Part shown: positions 10,881-22,514 of the stretch, in pieces
How the letters are laid out: every line of letters begins with the position of its first letter
How positions within the stretch are numbered: position 1 is the stretch's first letter
Source: Haplomitrium mnioides
Taxonomy: Eukaryota > Marchantiophyta > Haplomitriopsida > Calobryales
Length of the DNA stretch: 52,298 nt
Direction: 5' to 3'
Assembly: GCA_049999725.1 (NCBI GenBank)
Contig: JBNGIS010022248.1
Coordinates: 1 to 52,298 of the forward strand
The notes under the pieces: model-generated
The model's input: the letters and a program-made list of their open reading frames with translations, nothing else
Databases searched by the model: none
Told to the model about the DNA's origin: nothing
Translations under genes and position numbers: made by a program

Positions 10881-11261
10881 GCAGAGGCGATGAGAGCCAG
10901 TTCTCATTCGAGTATGGGTGAAGAAGAGCAGAAGAGACATGCTACTAACCATGTACCAATGTATCTGCTGGGAGGGAGCCAGATTAACCACTGTGGTGTA
11001 CTTGATAGTACTGGATGCTGTGCTGTAGGACTGCCATAGGAACTTGAAGTAATGAGATGAGAGATGGTCTATCAGATTACTGCCTGGTCCTGCTGGGAGA
11101 TCTTCAATGTTTAGGCCACATTTTTCCAGCCATCTCTTGCATTGGGTATACCAATTTGTAGGATCTCCTGCTGCAGCGCTTCCAGAGCCATTGTTGGGTA
11201 TCTGGTCTGTGATGTGTCCCAGGGTGACTAGAGGCAATCCACTAGTTTTTATAGCTCAGCT

Positions 11262-11523
11262 GAGTGGGAGTGTTGAATTTATATGTTACATCCAGAACCC
11301 AGTCCTGAGGTCACTGTTATTAGTCAGATAATTAAATTCTTTACCTAATTAGCATGACCTTAATTAAGAGCTTAGTAGTAGGAGTCATCTGCTAAGCACC
11401 AGCTGATTACATGGAATGTTTTTAGTAGTAAGTGTGGACATCTGCATTATCAGTGTGTCCACTTTTCTTGTATACAGGGCTCCAATCACCACACTCGATC
11501 AATCGAAATAATCTTTAATCACA
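11262..11523 (+). mobile_element. Copia-type LTR with polypurine tract, truncated element
   Basis: The plus strand reads GAGTGGGAG directly followed by TGTTGAA. This is the same polypurine tract and LTR start as in copia element 2 (minus strand at 37494-37479). The candidate LTR runs from 11271 to about 11523, where CA ends occur (TAATCACA). No second LTR and no pol coding sequence are visible upstream, so this is the 3' end of a broken element. It ends only 36 bp beyond the stop of the PPR gene. Confidence 0.5.
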
Positions 11524-11559
11524 ACCATTTATGTGCCATTCTTCCTAATTTCTCCATTC

Positions 11560-13605
11560 TCATGCTTCTGTCTTCAAGCTAGAGGAACAGGGGTCCATTT
11601 CCAGAAGATGTTTGATAGCATGTTCTCCAAATTCCACATTATTATGATTTCTACTGGCACTGAGCATAGTTCTCCATGCAACAGCAATATGATCACTATC
11701 AGAAGATGACATCCCCTTTATGATCTTCTCTGCCTCATTCAGACGGCCAGCACGGCCAAGTAGATCAACAACACAAACGTAATGATCAGCTCTTGGTGAA
11801 ATACCATAAACTGAACTCATAGATTGAAAGTATTGCAGACCTTCATCCACTAGGCCAGCATGGCTACAAGCTGAGAGCAGTGAAACAAATGTAATGAAAT
11901 TCAGCTCCACACCTGCATGGGACATTTCTTCAAATAACTGGAGAGCTTCCTTGCCATGGCCATATAGTGCCAATGCTCCCAGCATAGTGTTCCAAGATAC
12001 TGTATTCCGCATGGGCATTCCCTTAAACACTCTTTGTGCATCTTCGAGACTCCCACACTTGGCATACATGTCCACAAGACTATTTCCCACAAAAACATCA
12101 GACTCGAAACCATTTTCAATGACCTTGGCATGGACATTCTTGGCTTCTCGTAGACTGGCCATACTGGCACATGCATGGCAGACGGCCGCATAGGCTACAG
12201 TATTCAGCTTCAAATCCTCCTTTTCCATCTGTCTGTATAATTCCAATCCTTTACGTCCTTGTTCAAATCTCACATACCCCACCAGCAGGGAGGTCCAAGA
12301 AACTACATCACGAGTGGTCATCTTGTTGAACACTCTCTCTGCGTCTTCTATGCTCCCACATTTGACATACATGTCTATAAGAGAATTTCCCACACTCAAA
12401 TAAGATTCACAATGACTTTGAATGATCTGTGAATGAATGCGTCTCCCTTGTTCCAGCGCTGATAAGCTTGCACAGGCATTGATAGCCATTACAAAAGTCA
12501 CAGTATCTGGCTTCACCCCTTCTTCTTGCATCTGTCGATAGAGTTCCAAAGCCTTCAATCCTTGCTCAGATTTAACATATCCGACAAGCATGGCAGTCCA
12601 AGACACAACATTACGGGAACACATGGCATTAAAAACTCTCTGTGCATCATCAATACTGCCGCATTTGGCATACATATCCACCAGAGCATTTGCAACTCGC
12701 AGATCAGACTGGCAATTACTGTCAACTATCTGGGCATGGACGTGCCTACCTTCTTCCAGTGCCACCAAACTAGCACATGCATTAATAATTGTCAAAAAGG
12801 TTATAGTAGTTGGTGTCACATCTTCTGCTTCCATCTTATGGTACAGATCCAATGCTGCTTGCGCTTGTTCACATTTCACATATCCCCCCAGCATTGCAGT
12901 CCAAGAGACTACATCACGAGTAGGCATTTCATTGAACACTGTGCGTGCATCTTCAATCCTCCCACATTTGGCATACATATCCACAAGGGCATTTGCAACT
13001 TGGACGTCAGTGCCCCAGCCACCTTCAACAGCCTGGGAATGGACACACCTGCCTTCTTCAAGGGCTGCTGAACCAGCACAAGCATTCAGGACCATGACAA
13101 AGGTGACACCGTCTGGCTGTACCCCATCTGCTTGCATCAGGCGGAAAAGTTCCAATGCCCTTTTCCCTTGCCCACATTTTACATGCCCCATAATAAGTGC
13201 AGTCCAAGATACTACGTCATGGGTAACCATGTCGTTGAAGACCCTCCAAGCGTCATTCATGCTCCGACATTTGGCATACATGCTCACGAGGCTACTTGCC
13301 ACTCGCACATCAACCTCCTCACAACTTTGAATGACATGTGCATGGACACTCCTCCCTTCCTCCAGCGCCCCTATACTGGCACAAGCATTGATAACCATCA
13401 CAAATGTGTAGCTGTCTGGATTTACCCCTGCTGCTTGCATCTCTCGAAACGACTCTAGGGCCTGCAGCTCTTGCCCAGACTTGACATATCTTCTCAGTGC
13501 TGCATTCCAAGATAAAGGGCTGCTTTGTGCACACCCTGGCTTCAAAATAGCTAACTCTGCTTTGACCCAAGAAGGACATGATTTCGCATTGATCCACAGT
13601 GCCAC
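11560..13605 (-). CDS. PLS-class pentatricopeptide repeat (PPR) protein, truncated in the E1 motif
   Basis: PPR proteins bind organellar RNA in plastids or mitochondria and guide its editing, splicing or stability. The 681-residue frame is built of a repeating block of about 101 residues (P, L and S motifs), recognisable by DVVSWTA and NALVDMYAKCGSIEDA-like cores; about 17 motifs are present. After the last repeat it enters the E region (AWRTMLSASRNHNNVEFGEH, then LEMDPCSSS) and stops five residues later. The rest of E1, E2 and any DYW deaminase domain are missing. The frame starts at 13605 with GTG; the first in-frame ATG is codon 56. The open frame extends upstream to 13668 and contains acceptor-like sites (TTTCCAG at 13648-13654), so a 5' exon carrying the true start and targeting peptide probably exists but was not found. 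It could be a truncated gene or a young pseudogene. Confidence 0.82.
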   Translation of the reverse strand: MALWINAKSCPSWVKAELAILKPGCAQSSPLSWNAALRRYVKSGQELQALESFREMQAAGVNPDSYTFVMVINACASIGALEEGRSVHAHVIQSCEEVDVRVASSLVSMYAKCRSMNDAWRVFNDMVTHDVVSWTALIMGHVKCGQGKRALELFRLMQADGVQPDGVTFVMVLNACAGSAALEEGRCVHSQAVEGGWGTDVQVANALVDMYAKCGRIEDARTVFNEMPTRDVVSWTAMLGGYVKCEQAQAALDLYHKMEAEDVTPTTITFLTIINACASLVALEEGRHVHAQIVDSNCQSDLRVANALVDMYAKCGSIDDAQRVFNAMCSRNVVSWTAMLVGYVKSEQGLKALELYRQMQEEGVKPDTVTFVMAINACASLSALEQGRRIHSQIIQSHCESYLSVGNSLIDMYVKCGSIEDAERVFNKMTTRDVVSWTSLLVGYVRFEQGRKGLELYRQMEKEDLKLNTVAYAAVCHACASMASLREAKNVHAKVIENGFESDVFVGNSLVDMYAKCGSLEDAQRVFKGMPMRNTVSWNTMLGALALYGHGKEALQLFEEMSHAGVELNFITFVSLLSACSHAGLVDEGLQYFQSMSSVYGISPRADHYVCVVDLLGRAGRLNEAEKIIKGMSSSDSDHIAVAWRTMLSASRNHNNVEFGEHAIKHLLEMDPCSSSLKTEA

Positions 13606-15610
13606 CCCTGTCTTTGGCTGTTTGAAGTCTGGGTACCTAGGATTTACCTGGAAAGCAGAATCTTTGATTCATCAGCCCACCTGAGAACACAGTTCATTCT
13701 GCAAGAATTCTGCTCTGGCAATTTCATTCATGTTTGAGGGCTTACTATCACCTTCTCTAACCTGTGATCCACCCACTGTGAAGGGTCTGAGAAGAACTGA
13801 CGCCAAAGTTCTTCCACGTACTTTTGTCCTGCAACAAAAAAGTCCAAACGTGAAATCTCACAAGCACACTAACGTCTGAGAAAACATGCAGCCACACTTT
13901 TCTCAACAGTAGTGTGACTGTCCCAAGGAGCTCTTGAAAAGGAAAAAAATACATACGCAAGAAACAGCAGGCGATGGGATAAAGAAGCGTTCTGCACACC
14001 TCCTAGCGTCATATGATAGGAGGACGAGAAGGCAAATGCCCCCACCATAACGGGTTTACAAGTGCTTACAAATGAATGCAACCATCACGAAGTTGTTTTT
14101 CACCATTCCACTGCGGCAATCCTTACACAGTTCGTAAAGCGATAAATGACACTCTCGAACTTGACTTATCGCACCAGTGATATGATCGCGACATTGAGAA
14201 TTCCCGGGCTATCCAATCTCGTCTATGTGTGCCTCAGTCACCGAATCTTCGTCAAATAATAGAGTTCATAGGAAAAGTTTTCACAAGGGACGCGAACCAA
14301 GTTCGAAACAATTTCTTACGAATGTATAGCTCTTTGCTTCTTTCCTGTTCTCAGCACTGCTAATATATGTCATGCGTCGCAAAGCGGATTGTATAGACTG
14401 CAGAAACTGGTCTGTTTCTTACCATTCGTAACAACCCCCTTCTCAATGAACTTACTGATACTCTAGATGATCGCAATTCTCTAGAAACACCAGCACACAC
14501 CCACAGACGCTTGTCTGTCAGGGTAGCCTCCATTCGATATTGCAAACGTATATGTTGGAGCTGCGCGATATCCGATGCTAATTTTCAGCCAGCGTCACCC
14601 CCAAACCAAAGCAACCAGAATTTGGCCTAGATTGGGTTGAATCAAGTCACAGAGAGAGCGACGCTTGAGGACGTCAAGTAAGCGTGAGCCCACACTGGAT
14701 AAAATCCTGTACTTCCCAAAGCCACCGGTCCCAGACTCAAAGATCCTTACTCCATTCACGCTGCAAAAACAAAAATGGCTCACATTGACTACATGACAGG
14801 CTGATTCCACCCCCATATCACACATCCGCGTTGCCTTTTAAAGCACAACCAAGAAGCCTCCTTCCACAGAGCATAAATCTGAACTCGTACATCCGTCAAA
14901 AAATCGAAGTTGTTGATAATTCAACAGAGAACCAATCTTATCGTCGGAGCACCACAGAATTTTGTCATTAAGTGAGAGCATTAAGTGACTCCCGTTTCAT
15001 CTATAGATCAAATTGTTGCACATGACAGAAGTCTAAGCAACCGTCTCCTGTGGGGCAATAATGGAGGATCAACTAAGTGGTAATGTGAAATTGAGAACCA
15101 GTGAGCATACCACTTAGAGTTCCTGCACCAGGTGGCTCAATGGCGAACTTTGACCGCAATTACTGCAGGTCTGGGGAGGGCTCTGAAATTTTCTGATTTA
15201 CATAAATTTCTGCCTGGAGTCGTACCATAGTCAAAAAGTTCAGGCAGATCGGCGAGATGTAAATTTAAGAATGGCTAGACATAAAGAACATCTGAAGATT
15301 TTAAGGAAGCCGAAAAGCGAGACTTCCTGGAGATACGTTCACGTATTTCCTGGTTTACATGTTTCTAAAGTGCAAGAGCGACTTGTAATCTTTATCTACA
15401 TTGATCAGGCATGTCCTTTTCACAATCGGAGAAAGCAAGCATGCTGTTTCTGCTTCTTCCAAATATTAGTTCATGTTGCAAAAAATAGATCGTCAACATG
15501 TGGACATTAGGCGCTCAATTCAAGATCAATGCAAATTCACAATATTACGGCTTAGCAATGTCTCTCGTGATGGCTGTGTGAATGACATCGGGATGCAAAG
15601 GTAGGGTTCA
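13606..15610. other. Divergent intergenic region between PPR and FHIT genes
   Basis: Likely holds the upstream part and promoter of the PPR gene (minus) and the promoter of FHIT (plus). I see no frame with a recognisable domain. The PPR start codon exon may lie here. Confidence 0.4.
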
Positions 15611-17630
15611 ATGCCAGGTGAGCGAGTAATGTCTCGCAAGGTCCTTCTGCCTTGCCGCCTAGCTGCCATCGCATTCAAGGGCCCCGTACGTTCTCCTCTT
15701 GCTACTTCTAACCGTTATTCTAGCCACATTTCATCTCCGCCCGGAGCCTGTCTGTCAACTTCGGGTTTAAGATCTACTGCAACACGCTCCGTGCAGGCGT
15801 TACCAGGCCTGACTACTCGGCTCTCATCCAAGTCTACAATGAACTCGTCACAGAATGACACTGCTGAGGTGACTCTTTGGCTTTTAGTTGTTCAGGCAAA
15901 ATTGAATACATGCCTATGGTATGCTTCTGGCATTTTATGACCAGGCTGTTGGCCAAAGAAATAATCTGAACTCTGTCCTGCACTTCTCAAGAGTGATTCC
16001 CGGTTCGCATAGAATTTCGAGACATGATGTCTTAAATATCAAATAAAAGTGCGTAATCCGCCGTCCTGCGGCATGAATAGCATGAAATACGCAAGTTTTG
16101 TTGAGAACAACAAAGCTATTGAGCATCTTGTATATTGTTGTTTGAATCGGTTCAAGCCTAAGCATGGATTGTCAGTTGTTTTGATAAGTTGTATTATCTA
16201 GCCCAATGAGAACGAGGTGCAGAATTTCAGATGAAGCTCGAGATCTTCCGAAATATTTTGTCACATAGTAGTATCCTTGCAAGCGTTGTCCATTTTTTAG
16301 TTGCTATTGAAGAATGACAAGACGGTTTTGTTGATTTCTTGAACCTTGGATCTTTCTCAGGTTGACAAGTATTGGTTTGGGCCTTACAAAATAAATGCGA
16401 CTGAAGTATTCTTTTCCACAGAACTTTCATATGCGCTGGTCAATCTGAAGCCTGTTGTTCCAGGTTTGTCTCACACGTTACAGATTCTCTTCTGAGGTTG
16501 TCGATCGTGCATATCACGTCTCATCAGAGTATATAATTGCGTGAACTTGGATTTGTGTAAGTGCACATGGTGCTTTGGGCGTTGGTTCCTTTTCCTGATA
16601 TTAATCCTTGTCTGTGCAGGTCATATCCTTAATGACTGTAAAACAAGCATTTCAGAGATGTGGAATGTTTTCTTGAGCTCTGTTGAGTTATACACAGTGC
16701 TTTTCAAGTTATAGAATTCAACTGCCTTTCAGTTGTAAGCTATCTTAGATTGTTAGGTGTAGAGTGACGTCTCCTTGACGATGGTTAACATGTATTGGTA
16801 TGTCCAAAGAGGGTGGCACCACGGTTCGTCGATCTAAGTTCTGAAGAAATTGCAGATCTATGGCTTACGGCCAAGACAGTAGGGCAAAGGCTGGAGCCTT
16901 ACTTCAATGCATCATCACTGACATTTACAATCCAGGTTTCACATCAGCTGCCCCATCTCCAGATTAGCCTTCATTCTGGACCTTAAAAAGATATGTACAT
17001 TATTCACTGTACTACCTAATATTCAATAGTCCTGTTGCTACCTCGTGTTCTATTCTGTTCTGCAAAGCACTGAATCCATAGCGCTAATTGTCTTTCGATC
17101 TTTGTTTTAATTTCGTTCTTCTTAGTTTCATGCTCAGGGTTATTGTCTATGGTCAATAGTCTATCGTAGCTTTCTATGCCTTGGCTGCTTGAGGCCAGAA
17201 AATACCACTGTCAAAGGCTGCTCTTAACTTGAGTCTTATGTATAGTCTAGGTAGTGGACTCCGTTGACACTCCTGTTTGTGGTAGGATGGGCCCCTTGCT
17301 GGGCAAACAGTGCCTCACGTTCATATTCACATCCTGCCAAGGAGAAAGGGTGATTTTGAGAAGAATGATGATATCTATGATGTGGTACACTCTCATATTT
17401 CTTTACCAACTGCTTTGCTACAAGTAAAGATCTTATTTGGACTGAGTGATGTTCCATATTATCGCTTGTCCGTTGAGTAAGGCTCTAATCTAGTGTGCCG
17501 TTAAAAATGTCTCCAGATTGATGGCAAGGAAAAGGAGCTGGGGGAACACTTAAACCTTGATCAAGAGAGAAAGGATCGAACATTTGAAGAAATGGCAGAG
17601 GAATCAGCAAATCTTAGGAAACTATTCTAG
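15611..17630 (+). CDS. FHIT: FHIT-family bis(5'-adenosyl)-triphosphatase (HIT protein), six exons
   Basis: Hydrolyses diadenosine polyphosphates such as Ap3A. Exons: 15611-15868, 16361-16463, 16620-16622, 16790-16935, 17286-17384 and 17517-17630, totalling 723 bp, 240 residues. Family features are [15 protein letters not shown] and [12 protein letters not shown] (exons 2-4), [20 protein letters not shown] and SLTFTIQDGP, the HIT triad PHVHIHI at residues 180-186 with presumed nucleophile His183, and the C-terminal [14 protein letters not shown]. All phases fit. Introns 1, 2, 4 and 5 are GT-AG. Intron 3 (16623-16789) is a U12-type AT-AC intron with donor ATATCCTT and branch-like CTCCTTGAC. Exon 3 is only GTC; without it the conserved Gly-His before VLVCP is lost. 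Residues 1-86 precede the usual FHIT start and are rich in Arg, Ser and Thr with few acidic residues, like an organelle transit peptide; a downstream start would give a cytosolic form. Confidence 0.92.
16623..16789 (+). other. FHIT: U12-type AT-AC intron in FHIT
   Basis: The 5' end is ATATCCTT (exact U12 AT-AC donor consensus). The 3' end is TTAAC, with a branch-site match CTCCTTGAC at 16771-16779 (one mismatch to TTCCTTRAC), whose branch A is 11 bases from the intron end. Splicing here completes the codon for the conserved His (C from 16622 plus AT from 16790). Confidence 0.85.
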
Positions 17631-20600
17631 ATAGATTGTAGGAGAGATATAGTGGGAGTCAATTTTGATCTCTTCTTGAAAGGGAAAAAACAATGTGCGT
17701 GTGCGCAGTTTGCTGCTCATGAATGATCAGTTGCTAACTGATCAAATGAAGTTTTCTTGTCGTTTTGTCTGCGTAAGGGTGAATCAGCTGGAGATTGGCT
17801 GCGTCAGGATTCTCCATGCATTTTTTGGGTACTTGGACTTGGTTTGGCAACCCAGGTAAAAAGAGTCTCCAAATCTGGAACCTTGGGTATGACGATGGCG
17901 CAGCACTCCATTCAGCGTTGTGGGAAATTTTCTACTGCATAATGCCCGACATTTGCAGCGTTGGACCAAGTAGTACTCGTCACTTCCATTTTTCAAATCC
18001 AAATTCCAGTAGAGGCAAAGTTCCAGAAACATTTTCTTTCCCTTGTTGCACGGTTGCATATTTCATGCATGTCCAGTAAGTGAGTTTTCTTCCTTGACAA
18101 AAATATGAGATTCGCCACGATGAGGACAATTTGATAACCTGAGATTTTAATCTTAAATGAGCCTTAGTTGCAGGGATGTATGTAGTGATGGTCCAAGCAG
18201 TCAAAATTTGCCGGTGCTGAAAATTGATGAATGCAATGGTGAAGCTGGGTTAGGCTTGATTCAGCAACTCAGTCTTTGAAAATTAATGAGTGCAATGGTG
18301 AAACTGGTTAGGCTTGATTCAGTCTTTGGTGGTGCATGAATGCAGATCTGCAGCTCTTTCCTAATCAAGATGCTTACTGTTCTACTGCATCCGCTCACCC
18401 TCTTGTCACCCTCTTGTTTTCCACCATGAGTGAAATCTCGTTTCCTAAGCATAAATGAGGCTCTGTCTGGAGCTGCGTTCGCTCGACAAATGGGGTCACC
18501 TTATCAGTCCCACTTCTGCGCGCGTAGAAATGGATGAAGTTCCTACACGTAATGTGGAGATGATAAGAGTGCAAGAAGATTATGTTGAAATGTTACGTCA
18601 GACAAAGCAGTGGGCACTGACAACGGTCCTCTTTACCTCGGAAATAGAACATAAAGATCACGGTCAAGTTTAAAGATGTGGGGCTCACTAGCAATCGTTT
18701 TTTTCATATCAACATTCCTACACGCATTAAAGATCTTTGGTTGAAACCTACATGTACTGTTGTACTAAAATGTCGGAGCTGAGCTGATATGACGAACAGA
18801 ATTTGATGAAAAATGCACACATGACATCGTTGGTGATTCGTTCGAGGAACTGCGGTGGATTGTGGTGCATTGCGGAGGTCACCACAACAGACGTAAGTCC
18901 TTGTGCTGCTTGTGACGTCTTTGTTCTGCTTTCTCTTCCTAATATTAAAATTTGTTGCGACTATGTGGCGGAGCTGACACGGTCATTGCATTCTTGCGTC
19001 CAGAACTGATTGCCACACTTATGACCCAACAGACAACTTCATGGAATTGAGTAAATGCAAATGTTTTTCCATCCGAATCTGCAAAGATATGCCACTCAGA
19101 GGTTGTCATGATGCAACAACAGAAATATTGGAAGCTGTCATCCATCTAGCAAGGTAATCCTGGAGACACTGCAGGTCGTTTTAAAATGAGTTCTATGGAT
19201 AGACAGAGCTATTCGAATACTGCCGGTTTTTCTAAGGCAGAAAGGATAAGATTCTGAGAAGCTGGATGACATCGATGAAGTGGTATTGATCGCAATTTGC
19301 AATGACCCAAATGTTGATCAAGTTTTCAAGAACCCTTTGTGGGCGCGAAACTTGGTGGACTAATGTCTCAAGGCGGAAATTCGTTGCAGGCATAGTTCAA
19401 GGAAATTTCAAGGAAATTCCAAGAGTCCAACTACTGAGGGTATGCAGCACGAAAGCTGAAAACCATGAATTTGAAGATCAGGGGCAGACCTTTTAAAATG
19501 CACGAGGATCAGAGTTGATATTTTCACTGTGGAGTGTGAATCACAAGACGCGAAGGTAGAGAAAGCTGAGACGTTTAAAACGGCATGAATAACAAAGCAA
19601 CTCTGATTCTGCCAGCTTACATCACAGCGCATCAGCTCACAAAACCAGTAGGGGTGAATAATAATGGAGGAAATTGGCATGTAAGCGTACTTTACGTTCC
19701 AGTGGAGGAGAGAAGATTGAGAGGGTGATGAAAATGGCTATTTAAAGTCCCATGGATAAGGAATGGAGGCAATTCACGGAGTTTACAGTCTCACGGGACG
19801 AGCAGGGGACACGGGTCAGAAGAGGAGTGAAAACGGAGGAAAGAAGAACGAAATGAGGGTCCAAGATTCGAAAATCGTGGCCCCAAAATTGACACAGCAA
19901 CAGTTAGCATCTGCGTCTCAGCATGACGACAATTAACGCGACGCAAAACGTAGCAGCAAATGAACATGCTTCCGTTGTGCAGTGGAGTGACGAACGCATG
20001 TTCTTCGGGTGGGTGACTCTTCCCCTCGAAATTCGCCCCTGCCTTATTTTGGCACTTGCTCTGCGCTGCATGACTTCAGCAATCCAAGCTCTCTCACTGA
20101 TTCCCACACGAAAAAGCCTCCGCCTCTTCAATTCCGGTTACCCCCGCCCACTACACTGTGGCACTAGTTCTGCCGTCTTGTTTGGAAGCGGACAGAGGGA
20201 GAGAGAGCGTCAGTACTAGGCTTCGTAAAAGGGCCAGGCTCCAGAAAAGCGTTGTAGGCATTGACATTAGATGCCTAAAATCTCCCTCGAAAATGGTGGA
20301 AAAGCGGGTGTAGCGATTGCTTCGCTCGGCAGACTGCCCATCCATCGCCACATGGAAGCATCCTGGAGAGTGCACACGGAACAACCCGTCACAAATCTAC
20401 TTGTGGAAGCAATTCTATGACGTTTTCCGCAGTCATAATATGTCACCACTGCAGGCGCTGCATGATTGGGGAATGCAGCCCTCTGCAAACGATGTCATGG
20501 ATGAAGTGGTCAGTGCGTACGAGCCTTCCAAGCATTAGACTGTGTCAGTCTTCAGAAACCCACTACGAGATCTGTCACTTACACACCAACAAATCTCTCG

Positions 20601-22470
20601 TCACAGTTGCACATGAGTACCCACATGGACCTCTACGTACGTTAGCGATAATTGTTGCAGTACGTACTGGGCTCAGATTTGGTGGATTGACAGGACTGTT
20701 TTATTTTAAAATTGGCCTACAGTTCCATGGGCTAGAGTGAGGAATCACCATTAGTCCAAGGTGTGACTCATCGAATTGAATGGAGGAGTGTCACTTCTGT
20801 TCTCATCTGCTGCTAGTAGAGGAAACCAATGGACGAATGTTACTTGTGTTCTCATTTGCTGCGAGTGGAAACCAACGTTATCCTGCAGTGAGTAAAAGTG
20901 CTCTCACCCGAAAACAAAACCGTTATTCTCACTCCCTCTGATGATTTTCAACTCTTGATCGTATTCAACCAACAATCATTTACGAGCACCTACACTACAC
21001 TACCACCACAGTCCTGACCATGTCAATCATATGAAATTCAGCCTGCCTGCAAAGAGTCTTCTTGACTTTGCCGAGTCGGAGTAGAAAGTTTACAAGTCAA
21101 CAAAACAGTGTCTTCACTCTTGTACTTTCTCATAGCAATATAACTGATGTATGGTAGGAAACTTTTCACAGGTTCTAGCAAGGATCAGAAGATGTCTTTG
21201 GATTTTGCTGTCCTTCAAAAGTGGGCATCGCAACTATCGACAATATACCGGCCTAGAGACCCATGCCCTCACAATGGACACCAACATTTGAGCTGGCTGA
21301 TAACGCTGCGATGCAGTAAAGAGTACATTTTAGTCAGATCTGCAGTTCTCTAGTGCACTCAATGCAGTATCTAAACAAGAAATCCATCCGACGACTTGTA
21401 TTCAAATCTCCCATTCTTGTCTTGGTCTAATACCCGGTCTCAAAGACACAAATCGCTGCTGTCTTGCACACCATCCTCTCCTCACGAACCAAGCCACCAA
21501 ATCCAACAACAAAAACAAATTCTCCATTGCATCTTCGAAACCCCACATTCAAGTTCGGCTCTTTCTCGCTAAGGCATTTTAGAATCTCCTACTCTCTCTC
21601 TGAGAACATGACTTGCACAACATCTATAAACCCACCTACCCACCCACCCACCCATCCTCGCTCCCTCCATCCCTCCCTCCTTAAACTGCAGCGACGTTCC
21701 TCCCACTCACAAGGAGAGAGACGAGCCTGTCGTAGGGCTAGATCTCCTCTAAGGCCAAGGCTAGGGCGTTTGCCTCCCACTCACCGGCGGCGGTTTGAAA
21801 TTGTCGTGCCGATTGCCGGCTGTTGCACGCGCGTCGCACGCAACAAAGTCTTGCCGGGCTGAACCGGTGACCGGGGATTGTCTCCCGTCCTTAACTCTTA
21901 ACCCAACATGTACCGTACTGTAGTTGACGTCAGTTGACTATCGTACGCAGTAAACGGTTTTGCTACAAAATGGAATTACTGTAGCACAAATCTACTGCAG
22001 TTGATTCGAGTCTAAGCGTGAGATTACAAAGATCCAATGTACTCCCCAACTGTGCAGTTGATGATTTGGAAACTTATTAACGTTACCAACTTATAAACCC
22101 TTGTTAACTAACTCTTAAACAGTTACAAAAATAGCATTTGATCGGCCGGTGGAAACTCCCCTGTGGTCAGCGCAGAGAGAAATTTTCCCGGTGGGCAGTC
22201 GGCGGCGACGACGACGGCATGCATGGGCGACGTACCCGTACGTGGCCGAGTTGGTGCTTCCACGCGGCGTCGCGCAGTGTGTGCATCGCATCTGTCGCGT
22301 CGCACTCCGTCGGCGTCGTTCCTTTCTCTTTCTCCCTTTCGTTCTCTTTCTTTCTGTCTGGGCAAATCTTTTCGGTGGATGGACGGAGGAGGGAATGACT
22401 GCGCTGGTAACTCTCGTTTGTCAGCAGGGGCGGGTTTTAAAAACCCTGCACTCACTCTGACCCTTTCTTG
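17631..22470. other. Intergenic region between FHIT and the F-box gene
   Basis: No recognised gene in 4.8 kb. It contains the FHIT 3' UTR, a 59-bp duplication (18219-18330), a short coding-like stretch at 19262-19363 (34 codons, with DDIDEVVLIAICNDPNVDQ) that may be an exon relic, and a C-rich CCCA/CCCT microsatellite at about 21635-21680. The part from about 22140 on is probably the F-box gene's promoter and 5' UTR, with a pyrimidine-rich run at 22320-22362. Confidence 0.45.
18219..18330. repeat. 59-bp imperfect tandem duplication
   Basis: Copies start at 18219 and 18278 with GAAAATTGATGAATGCAATG and GAAAATTAATGAGTGCAATG; both contain TTAGGCTTGATTCAG. The second copy is slightly shortened. 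Confidence 0.75.
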
Positions 22471-22471
22471 G

Positions 22472-22510
22472 ATGCTTGGCAGAGCAACCGCAGAAGAGAG
22501 GAATTGGTAA
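22472..22510 (+). other. Short upstream ORF of the F-box gene
   Basis: ATG at 22472 opens 12 codons (MLGRATAEERNW) and stops with TAA at 22508-22510, four bases before the main ATG. If it lies within the transcript it should reduce or condition translation of the F-box protein. The sequence around the stop (GGTAAGAAG) also resembles a splice donor, so it might instead be removed or altered by splicing. Confidence 0.5.
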
Positions 22511-22514
22511 GAAG

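Noticed and set aside
10761-11237. 158-codon minus-strand frame
   Set aside because: Its C-terminus is only the translation of the 40-bp tandem repeats, and the rest matches no domain I recognise. The neighbouring LTR is on the other strand.
12590-13330. Long plus-strand open frame opposite the PPR gene
   Set aside because: It is the antisense shadow of a codon-biased repeat array; the minus frame has clear PPR motifs and this one has none.
16795-16986. Single-exon reading of the FHIT middle exon from ATG-like GTA/TGT context
   Set aside because: The frame runs past the CAG-GT donor at 16935 into intron; the family sequence resumes at 17286 (DGPLAGQTV).
22138-22460. Three overlapping frames upstream of the F-box gene
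   Set aside because: They come from a GC-rich, pyrimidine-rich leader, have no domain and overlap each other in all three frames.
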